From Eremomyces bilateralis CBS 781.70 (taxonomy: Eukaryota > Ascomycota > Dothideomycetes > Eremomycetales > Eremomycetaceae), in NCBI RefSeq assembly GCF_010015585.1, contig NW_022985097.1, positions 124,001 through 188,000 of the forward strand: a stretch of DNA of 64,000 nucleotides, written 5' to 3'. Positions 1-9,485 of the stretch are shown here, in pieces (position 1 is the stretch's first letter; every line of letters starts with the position of its first letter). A program made the position numbers and the translations under genes. The notes beneath the pieces were generated by a model. That model made no database searches and was not told the origin of the DNA. It saw only the letters and a list, made by a program, of their open reading frames with translations.

Positions 1-442
1 TGCGGAAAACGGCCACGAACCTTATGGTAGGTCGGCATTCCGGATCAAATCTTACCGTATTTGAAGTTTAACAACCCACCAGAGAAATTCGCTGCAGCGG
101 ACACCAGAGCGGGTATACGAATCCTTCTTGTCCGCCCTTCAAATGGTAAGCCCCCTTTCAGTGGTTTAGAGCTAAGCTAACCTCTTCCAGTTGCCAGATG
201 CATATGCAAACAATCCCAATACTCATGAAAATGTGGAAGACGTTGTTGTTACGGCCAAATGTCTCATCAAGCAACTGTTGGATGAACTAATAGCGAGGAA
301 CCATCCCGAAGGGCTGACCTGGAGACTTCTGGAAAGCTTTGTTGACGTAATCGATCAGGCTAGATACTTCACAACTGAGCAGAAGGTTCATATCATGAAA
401 GAAGTCCCTTTCTACAACAGATCGGGATATGCTAGTTTCTAG
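1..442 (+). CDS. 3' end of an unrecognised multi-exon gene (partial)
   Basis: The gene enters from the left edge and ends at the TAG at 440-442. The last exon (191-442) encodes about 83 residues after a short intron 146-190 (gtaagc...ttccag). A further intron 27-82 (gtaggt...caccag) would join a first fragment to an exon at 83-145 in phase 0, giving a continuous frame through TPERVYESFLSALQM into LPDAYANNPN. The C-terminus is mostly helical in character (KCLIKQLLDELIARN, LLESFVDVIDQARYF) and carries no signal or membrane segment. I do not recognise the family. The splice sites agree with those elsewhere in the window, which is the main support. Only the tail is visible, so no function is proposed. 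Confidence 0.4.
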
Positions 443-1571
443 TAGATTCCAGACCGCCGCGCTGTCGGCTGGTGCAAACGCATCCATTCTTCATATCATG
501 TTCTAGCGCACTGTAGTTTAATTGACTACTTAGCTAAATGCCACAAAAGATCCTCCATTCTCGGATGCCATTCCTGATACAGTGCGTGGTAATTTCGCCG
601 TCTACCCATAGCACGCTGTGTCCCTACTGTATATCAGTGACTCAGTGCTTCAACCAAGGCGAAAACTTAAAGTACGGAGATTAAATGCTTCAAGAACCTA
701 CCTAGTGTCAACAGTTGCTATAGGGAAAGAACAATCCTATAGTTATATGTTTGCCGGCGGTTTAAGATATATCATTGCTTGTCCCTAGATATGCATGCCT
801 CCAGGGCAATTTCTGACAACAATATAACTCTTTGGCTCCTATTGAGAGATACAACTGGTCTCCGCCATCCTAGCCCCCTTTCAAATGCAGATCACAAATA
901 GCAAGCTCACAAATCATAAATTTGCTCACCGTAAGTAGCGGTCAGTGGCCCCATTTTCAAGTCAGTGAATGGGAGGCCCATATAATGAATATGGAATATC
1001 AGTATTGTAGTTTATCATCATTGTATCCTTTCTCTTCTCGGGTATAAAAGAATTCATTCTCGCTGGACGAATTCAAAACTCTTCAACATCACTATACGAA
1101 CGTTAGTCTGCAGAACAAGTTCAAGGCCGAGCTTGGGATTCAGCATTGGTAAACCATCCGGCATGGCCAACTCTAAAGCACTACACCCTTTATCAGTTGG
1201 TTGGAGGCAAGAAAAGAGCGAGCTGGATACATGGGAGCGCAATGATGAAAAAGGAAGGGTGCTGGTGACAAAAATTGGGATTCGTACACACACTGGGTTT
1301 GATAGTAACACGAGCTCAAGTAGGCTAGAGTAGTGGAAGCTGCTGCGTTGGCGGGAACGGCGCGAAATCATTAGAGCGTTGTAGACAACTATCGAAACAC
1401 AGCCAGAGCACGAGACTCTCAGCGCACAGCTATACTTTCTATTAAGAGAGACGATCTGGTATTCAAGCTTGTGTTCAATGGAGCAGAAGTAGTTTGCTTG
1501 TTGGAGAAGGATGAGTAGCACATTCCAAGCTCTTTTACAACCGACAGGTAGCCATCAGAAGCATGATGTCT
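443..1571. other. intergenic, no supportable gene
   Basis: Open frames at 1054-1521 (-) and 1133-1333 (+) overlap each other on opposite strands and resemble no family. A TATA-like gtataaaa lies at about 1041. I see no RNA gene or clear repeat. Confidence 0.5.
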
Positions 1572-2243
1572 TCATGTTCTCTCTTTCATCAAAGCTGGAG
1601 ATACACTCGAATGGATTTCCTCACACGGGAATTGAAAGGCATCAAAGAGTGTACTGATTTCGGCGTCATTCTTGTCTTGAGGTGTACGGTCCCTATCCTC
1701 GTCGGGAACATAAAGGAAATCTTCAATCTGGAATATATCATCGTTTTTCCCTGTAGAATTTGTGTCATCGACTGGGGAATAGGTATCTGAATCGCGCAGG
1801 CGCTTCGTGGCCAGAAAGTGATCTCTCGGTGAGCAGCCAACATGCTCAGCAAAGACCTTGTGGAGATATCGCGGCGTGAGACCCACTCTCATTGCAAGCT
1901 CGTTAAGAGTAATTTGACTGCCTTTCCCCGAGCATTCGCTTGCGTTTAGTTCGATGATCCTCTTTGCTTCATTCACAGCTGCAGCGACACGCTCACTGGG
2001 CGCTCCAATTCCTGCCCTCTTTGTTGATTGAGGCTGGCACCTCTTACACGGTCTAAAACCTTCCGTTTCAGCTCGCCCCGCGTCGTCAAAGAAGACAATA
2101 TTCGCCCGTCTAGCAAGGCGAGATGCACAGTTAGGTCGGCAGTATATCCCGGTGGTTTTCACTGCGTAGACAAATGCAGATGATGCGTTGGAGTCGCGGG
2201 AGGACACCGCGATGCAGCGGGCCTGGGACGACGTGTATGCCAT
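1572..2243 (-). CDS. Ada-type zinc domain + AraC HTH protein (methyl-phosphotriester DNA repair/regulator)
   Basis: This is a 223-residue uninterrupted frame. Residues 9-71 match the N-terminal metal-binding domain of bacterial Ada: the motif TGIYCRPNC followed by GFRPCKRCQP places cysteines at 35, 39, 66 and 69, exactly the C-x3-C-x26-C-x2-C spacing of E. coli Ada (C38, C42, C69, C72), where the first Cys accepts the methyl group from a methyl-phosphotriester. Residues about 85-150 form an AraC-type helix-turn-helix (ITLNELAMRVGLTPRYLHKV). The C-terminal O6-methylguanine methyltransferase domain of long Ada proteins is absent, so the layout resembles Bacillus AdaA. An acidic, probably disordered tail follows. 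From the family I infer sensing and repair of alkylated DNA phosphates with transcriptional activation, in the nucleus. It is divergent from the large gene beginning at 2930. Function in fungi is inferred. Confidence 0.88.
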   Translation of the reverse strand: MAYTSSQARCIAVSSRDSNASSAFVYAVKTTGIYCRPNCASRLARRANIVFFDDAGRAETEGFRPCKRCQPQSTKRAGIGAPSERVAAAVNEAKRIIELNASECSGKGSQITLNELAMRVGLTPRYLHKVFAEHVGCSPRDHFLATKRLRDSDTYSPVDDTNSTGKNDDIFQIEDFLYVPDEDRDRTPQDKNDAEISTLFDAFQFPCEEIHSSVSPALMKERT

Positions 2244-2929
2244 GGACGAATCGCGCCAAAGCGCCCCAGGAGTGGAGGTTTTGGAGAAAGCTAGTAATTA
2301 TTATAACATGTCACTCCGACCCATTCTGAAAAGACGATCGGGCGAACCTTAAGATGGATTTGATGACATCGATGCGACAAATGTCGCGACAGAGCAAACT
2401 ACCCTCCGCCCACTTTCTTGACGCCACAGTTGAAAGTGGGACTGTGCTAGGATATCCATATGGATCCTTGCCGCAATTTTGGCGCCATTTAAGTCATCAG
2501 TAATAAGCGATCACTTTTATCAATTCACGAGTGCCTGATCTCTTTCCAGGATCTAAGATCGAATATTTCCTGATATGGAACAAGAATTGTTTCGTAGCAA
2601 CATTGCGGCGTCATGAGTGAATGGCTATTCGTCCCATCAGAGTGGACAGCCAATCGTGGCGCTGGACCAGTCGGTTCGCCTGTCTTCATGAACCGGAAAG
2701 GCTGTGAATCTCAGGCATGGTTTGATACCCAGACATTTCAAAGTTTCATGATTGAGGCAAAGCGGGTAGCACCCTCGCTGATAGAGCCATGGGTATCGAC
2801 TGAGGCATATAAACAGGACTCCATTGGGACTGACTTATATCATGCCGCGAGGAATCATTGAGAGAATGATTCAACGCCAACAGCATCACATTCAATCAAC
2901 AATAGCCCAATATTTTATCATTCGACATC
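2244..2929. other. divergent intergenic region with one dispersed-repeat copy
   Basis: It lies between the Ada-like gene (-) and the NO VEIN-like gene (+). It contains, at about 2393-2440, a short sequence (agcaaactaccc, then two arms cacttt...aaagtg around a CCACAGTT core) that recurs at 54043-54111. An 82-codon frame at 2613-2861 has no family resemblance. Confidence 0.5.
2393..2440 (+). repeat. dispersed repeat, copy 1
   Basis: It shares AGCAAACTACCC, then CCACTTT-TTGA-GCCACAGTT-AAAGTGGG with the region 54043-54111, with an 18-bp insert in the second copy. The two arms CCCACTTT/AAAGTGGG can form a hairpin. It is probably the debris of a small mobile element. No terminal repeats or target duplications could be fixed. 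Confidence 0.45.
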
Positions 2930-5900
2930 ATGACTAGCACAAGCAGGGAAGAAGCGAATGTTCTGATCCAAGAACTGGCGACCGAGAATGGTTGGCTTTC
3001 AGCCGAAGATCGCGAATATCTTCGAGTGAATCGCCCACATATCATCAAAAGCGTTGACGGAGCTCGACGGTTGGCTTGTGCAAGCACAGAGGCGTAGGTA
3101 TTCTACTCTCTTTAAATGCTTTTGACTAACTCTCCTAGACTGTCCCGTAATTTGTACTCGAAGGATACCCGCTTCGTGTACGAATTGATCCAAAACGTGG
3201 AAGACAACAAGTACTCTATCGCCGATGGAAACAAGGAGCGTCCTCATCTCTCATTCATTGTTTCAGCCAAGAGTATTATAATCGACTCCAATGAGGATGG
3301 ATTCTCCGAGGCCAATACCCGGGCAATCTGTAAGGTAGGAGAAAGCACCAAGTCGGGAATCGAAGGCTATGTTGGAGAGAAAGGCATTGGATTCAAATCT
3401 GTCTTCAAAGTTGCCCGCAAGGTTCACGTCCAGTCGGAACCATATTCGTTTGCATTCGAGTACAATCGTGGATTACCAGACTCTGGGCTTGGAATGGTCA
3501 CACCCCTCGTGGAACCTCCCCGTCGGCTGCCGTTGGGTTTTCGGACCCGTATCATTCTTGAACTGAATGATAGGGTCGACAAGGACGCCCTGCTTCGCGA
3601 GTTTGAGGCTCTTCCGGACACCCTTCTATTATTTCTACGGAAATTAAAAAAAGCTTTCAATTCGTATCGAAAGACTTGAGAAGGATGTCCGAAAGGTGTA
3701 CGAATTGTCGACCGAGAATAATAGAGCTCGTATCGCTCGAACCATCGAAAATGACACTGTCAATCTCAACTTCTGGATCGCGAGCAAATCAATTACTGAT
3801 ATGCCTGAGGAAGAAGCAAGAACAGGTATCACGACAGCAGATGTGCTTTTGGCCTTTCCTCTCAATCAGGATGACGTTCCAACTGTTGAGGAGCAGCATA
3901 TATTCGCCTTTCTTCCTCTCCGGAAGGTTGGTTTCAAGGTATCCTCCAGACTCTCTTAACAAAAACTGCCGACGCTGACCTGATTAGTTTCTCATCCAGT
4001 CCGACTTCATAACTCAGGCCAGCCGCGAAGATGTTTCCAATTGCCCTTGGAACCGACGAATTCTGGACGAAATTGTCAATCTTTTCTTGGCAGATACTAT
4101 CTCTGGATTCTTGGATCAACCGACCTTGAAATATTCATGGCTCCGCTATCTGACAACGAATGGGGTGCCCGATGAGTTTTGGGGCACACTTCAAAATCGG
4201 CTATTCTCCCAGCTCATGAATCACAATTGTTTCATTCCATTGGGGGACCGCGGTACCACAATTGCTAGATCATTAAGACTTGTTCCGACTTCTTTAAGAG
4301 ACGTTGAAAACCGACCTCTGCTGCCCGAATGCGACTGTACTACACCTCACCTTCATAGTCGCTACGTCTCAAGTAGGTACGACGCCACTCTTGACATTCC
4401 AATCCTCCGAAAACTCGGCCTCGAAACATTGTCCACTGCAAAATTCATTGGGCTCTTGCGTTGTGACTTGAAACCCAACGGCTACTCTCGGCTGCGAACG
4501 ACGCCAGTGGAATCACGATGGCATACATACCTCTCTAGGTCCTTGCTTCGAGCAGTAGCCACTTCAGAACAATTTGCAATCGGTATTAAGAAGCTGCCAC
4601 TAGTGCCACTTCTCGAGGATGAGCGATGGGTTCCACCATTTAATGCATCGATCTATTTCCCAAACTGCCGAGGGATCGATATTCCGCGGGATCTTCCCCT
4701 GAGTCTAGTTGATCCACGGGCACTTGTCAATGACGAAAGAACAAAGCTATTTCGAGAACTCGGAGTGTCGGAATGTGATCCCGAGCGAATCTTTCCATTG
4801 CTAGAACAGGCCTGCAGAAAGGATGACTGGACGATGGACAAAGCTCTCGACCATCTCAAGTTTGTATTCTGGAACCATGCCGATCTACCATCTCGGGGAC
4901 AGAGAATTTCTCTTATGGTTGTGAGCACAGTTTTTTCGAAACTAGTCCCTGATTCGTCGACCGGGTGGTTGTACAGCCCAAGCAGCGCAGACTCTTGCGG
5001 CGCAGCCAATGTCATCGGCTGTCCAGTTCCGAAGCAGCTAGAGGGAAAGATGCTGTTTTTACATCCACGCTACTATGAAGTGTTTGGAGCTTGCGAACGA
5101 AGATATGACAAGACTGGCATCGAATGGCTCGAAGAATTCGTCCAGGTCAGGTCCATACCAGAGCCCAGGAATAAAGCTGGAACAGCAATTTCTGAAGAGT
5201 CCAAATACCTGGCAACTCAGAAAGCACATTCGATTGCTCTCGGAGTTCTCAAGCGGCAATGGTCTCATGTTGACCTCGACATCCAATGGAAAGCAGATTT
5301 CCAGAAGCTGGCCCGAGTACCGATACTCCATTCAGATGATATCTCACCATTGAGCTCAACATATCTTCCACTCCCAAAATTGAAAGCTATCGTTGATCGA
5401 CTGAGCTTCAGAGCAGTTTTAGATTCATCAAGGAGCTTGATGGAATGGAGGATGACGACGTGTCCGATTGGAGTTTCTTGCGTCACTTAGGAGTGCAGTA
5501 CGAAGAAGATTTTTAATTCTGGTTGCTACTGTTGAAGAAGGCTCCCGAAAAGAAGAACCCAGGATATATTGTAATGTCAGAGGTATACTCCAGACTTGTA
5601 GGTTTCTGCTCGACACCAAGTCACAAAACCATTCTCAGGTACCTGATGAATGTCCCAATCTGGGAGCAGGACTAACAGTTACAGAACAATCTTCGGTGCT
5701 ATTGAAGCCACTTCGGTTTCCGTGGTATGATAAGCAGCTTCCTCCTCTTGCCGGACAAGACTAGAGAGCTGTTTGAGTGTTCCTCTGAAAAGAACTATAT
5801 CTTCACTAGGAAAGATACATGGTACCCCCCGAGTTCCTGTCGGTGGAATACTCCGACTTGGTACCGTCATCATCCCACCCTTGCTCGACTACCTGGATAC

Positions 5901-8190
5901 GACTCCCTTAAGACATTTTTCGTCGATGATCTTTCAGTTCCGACTGAACCGGGAGTGGACGATTACTTGAGTTACATTGCATACTTAACAAAGCCAAGCG
6001 TTGTAGCAAGAAGAGACGAAATCCTCAAACTTCTCTACGATAATCTCCACTCGGAGATTCGAGGGGACAATTCTTGGAAGGAAGCTGTCAAGTGAGTTAA
6101 CCGTACTTCCACTCACTTAATTCTTGTGCTAATTCAGCTAGAAATCGTTTCGAATCTGATAAGCTTGTCTACAACTTCCAGGACCAGACATGGCACAGTC
6201 CATCAACTTGCGTCTGGGCCAACGACACTGCGCGCCTACCCCAGAAATTCTCTGTTGCAACGGAGTACTTCGCGCAGAAACCTTTCTTCCGGGCGGTCCT
6301 TGGGATTGAAGAGCCGAAGCTTCCTCTGTACATCCAATCATTGAAGCAGGAAGCATCTGAATCGCCGAGCAGCGATTCAATCAAGCAACTTATCAGGAAC
6401 ATTTGTCAGTTCGGTCCTACTGCGAGCGATCTAACAATTCTCTTCGACAGCAAATGCTTCCCCGTTCGCCTCCCGGATGGAACACTGGCTTGGATGAATG
6501 GCAAGGAGGACTTTGCTATCGTTGATCGGCAGGAATACGAAACTCTCTTCCGGGGACAGCTCAAAACGTTGGATTTCTCCAAGGAGGAAGTCCACGAAAT
6601 GGAGGTCTTTCTCATCGGGCTAGGTCTCCAGAAGCGATACCTTTCCGGCACAGTCGCAGCTGAGACGACGGCATCTAGAAGCTCGATCGATCACTCAATG
6701 ACCACCGAGTTGAGAAGAAAGGCATATGCGATTTGCCGGTAAGTGTTCATTACCAGCATTGGATCAGTATTGATTGAGCTAGGTATGCTGCTCATGCGAG
6801 ATGCACTGCGGTTTGCGACGACCCAGTCGAATGTTTCGAGAAGCTTCAGAACATAACTGTCCTGCTAGTGAGGAATTTTCAAAGACACTGACTACCTACC
6901 AGGATGGCAGACCAGTCACTATGGTTTCCGGGAAGGCATACTGCCACCTGGAAGACGTAGACAACGAGGTTTGCAATGTTGAAAGCAACGAAAGAGATGA
7001 TCCTGAGGATTCAGCTGGTCTGAAAGTATATATCCCAAGGGACCCCCGGCTTCAACATCGATGCCTTCTGACTCACCTGCCGCAAGCTATTCTCAGTCAC
7101 TTCGGCGCCCCGAACAGCTCTGTTGGAGAATTGGGCAGCATATTCTCAGCCCACGGGCTTGCAGACGTTGACGAAATTCTAGAAAACGCTGGGGTTATTT
7201 CCGTGGCTTGTGTCAATCGACCTGAAGATGTAGAGTTGAATTCGTCTGAACCGGAAGAAGACGACGATCCAATGTTCCAGTTATCAGATGACACTGGAGA
7301 GGCTGAACCGGTTACACCGCCTCGACCTACATTCCTGGAGCAGGCACAATTTACCTTCCGCCCGTCCAGTTCAAGATCCAGCCACTTCATTTCTCAAAGG
7401 AACTCTGGGCTTTCGCCAAGTTCGAACTTAACTCCCGCGACGTTAGTCTTCAGTACACCAGGTACTCAAGAAGATCCTGCTCGCTACACGATGCTTCTCG
7501 AAGTGGCGGTCGACAGCGCTCGGCGCGGTCCGCAATTTCCGCGCGTTGGTGAAACTTCCGCTGTATCTCTTGAGCCTTGCCTTTCAAAGTTCGAGGTTGA
7601 TGTGGCGGTGACTGGTGCCCAGAGAGACTTCAAAGTTGGAGCAGCTGGAGAACTCTTTGTAGGTCTGTCGTTCGGTCTAGGAGTATTGCTAATTTGAGCA
7701 GATGTTTGAATGGTTGAAGAGTCTCCAATTACCGAACTTCGGCCTTGAGAGTTGGCAGTCTAGGATTCGAAATCTCGTTCGGTCACATTATGATTACACG
7801 GCGCTGACGAATTGGTCATTACCTGAGACTTCAGACATCGTTTACGAAGACTACAAGAGCAAACTTACCGGCCTTCTGATCGCCAATGGCTATCTCCGGT
7901 CTGATATCTGGGCAAGGGAGCAACCAAAGTACCATATTGAGGTGAAAGCCTCCACGGGCCGCCTCACCACACCGTTCTACGTGAGCCGCAACCAGTACGA
8001 CCTCATGATGGACACCACACTACCCACAGATTCGGCTTCGGGCAGAGTATACATCCTCGCGAGAGTGTTCAATCTCGGCCAGTCGGATATGAGGCTGAAG
8101 TTGTATCTTGACCCGAACCGGTTGGAGCGTGAAGCCAGGCTGAGGTTCAGATCGGATAAGTATGAGGTGACGGAAGCAGCAGAATTTTGA
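2930..8190 (+). pseudogene. broken sacsin/NO VEIN-like gene: HATPase N-terminus and NOV C-terminal domain
   Basis: This is the remains of a protein of about 1,600-1,700 residues. Start ATG 2930; intron 3094-3138 joins MTSTSREEANVL... to the GHKL/sacsin-type ATP-binding domain (FVYELIQNVEDNKYS, the N-box; DSNEDGFSE; GEKGIGFKSVFKV, the G-box). Further introns are clear at 3939-3987, 6739-6782 and 7659-7701. The middle keeps the family's repeated segments (FLIQSDFITQASREDV; WSFLRHLGVQYEEDF; WHSPSTCVWA). The last exon (7702-8190) is the NO VEIN C-terminal domain (DUF3883) with YHIEVKAS, a nuclease-like E-x-K motif. The frame is lost at an A7 run (3646-3652), near 5400-5425 and near 6870-6885, there is an in-frame TAA at 5514, and frames are unclear at 5570-5730 and about 6093-6125. 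Homopolymer errors could explain one break, not all. The family's role in fungi is unknown to me; plant NO VEIN acts in vascular development. Confidence 0.8.
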
Positions 8191-9485
8191 GAGGATTTGA
8201 GACCGTGTCTGTAGTTTGATTGTGAAGGACGTAGTTCAGCAATCGTAGTATATCATATTTCATCTTTCTGGCCAGCTCTGCTGGCATTCAAGTTGTAATG
8301 TACATGGTCAAACATCAATTTGAAAAGGGTCGTTCAGTCCTGTGCAGCAGTTTATATGACAACGGCATTGAATCGAGCCACTCGAATTCGTCTGAATTGG
8401 TCCTCTGAGTAGCCTTGATACCTCTTCTCCAGATTTTCACCAATCCGAGCCCGGCGGTTGTGCCATATCAGTGTCATCCGCGCTCCAGTCGCAGTCCTAG
8501 TTCTTTCCTTCTCCTCCACATTTCATGGCCACCTCGCTCCTTCCATCATGCTTCTCTCCACAGATCGTGTCCATCTCTCAAATCCTTTCCTCTCTTCTAT
8601 GCTTCCTCCGATCGTTCCTGCTCTCGCCTCACTCCATGCGAACAAAGACCTCGGGATCTCGACCACCACTGCAATGTAACATGACAACACCACGGAGCGA
8701 TTGCTGTGATGCTGTCTTTTTAATTCCTCTCTACTAACTAACTAACTACAGCTAATGTACTATGCAATCAGCTTTGAAAGAGGAGGGAAAGGTTCTCAGG
8801 GGTTTGAAACCGCTTCAAGATTCCCTCCAGAAAGTCTTCTACAATGCAATCCGGAACGCAGTCTCCCAATTCCGCCAAAACGACCAGGTCAATACATGAT
8901 TCACACAATACAATTCTATCGAGACCACTCTAGCGTTTGGTGTTTCACTCATAGGATATTTCTGGACCACCAATGTCACATGCATCTCTATGCCCTTCTA
9001 GTATCAATTAGCTAAGGGCAAACCAAAGTTGACACGTGGAGTTCGGTCGGCGCGAGTGACCACTAGCGACATTCCAGGGGTATCAGCTCGTGTCTGTCAA
9101 TGAGTGAGCCAGACTGGTGATAAGGAGGAAATGGCCGACTTCCTCTAATATGCCATGCTAGTAACTAGTGATACGGGGCGGTTCAAACGAGATCAGTTCA
9201 CAGTGGGGGCGTGTAATCCTTATAAAGTGGATATGTTCAGAGAGATATAGAGTAGAAGCATCTTATTCGCGATTGATATTTACATTGAAAGTCCCATCGC
9301 TCATGATCATAACAAATGGCAACTGTAGGCCAGGGATATCAAACCGAACCCGAAGGAACCAACAAAATCGCCGAGACTAGATGGTCAGTAAAGGAAAGCC
9401 GACATCGAGACGGTTGGGTCCAACACCGAGATATTACAAGGATAGACTTTCTCCTCCTTTCTCCAATAATCCCAATGAATCGTCT
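8191..9485. other. intergenic, no supportable gene
   Basis: It lies between the broken ATPase gene and the 3' end of the reductase gene. Overlapping short frames at 8415-9015 look like chance. A (CTAA)n run sits at about 8735-8751. Confidence 0.5.

Noticed and set aside
1054-1521. 155-codon frame (-) and an overlapping + strand frame with a W-ERND-KGR-like word
   Set aside because: The two frames overlap on opposite strands, neither has a family signature beyond a few residues, and no ends or repeats of a mobile element are visible.
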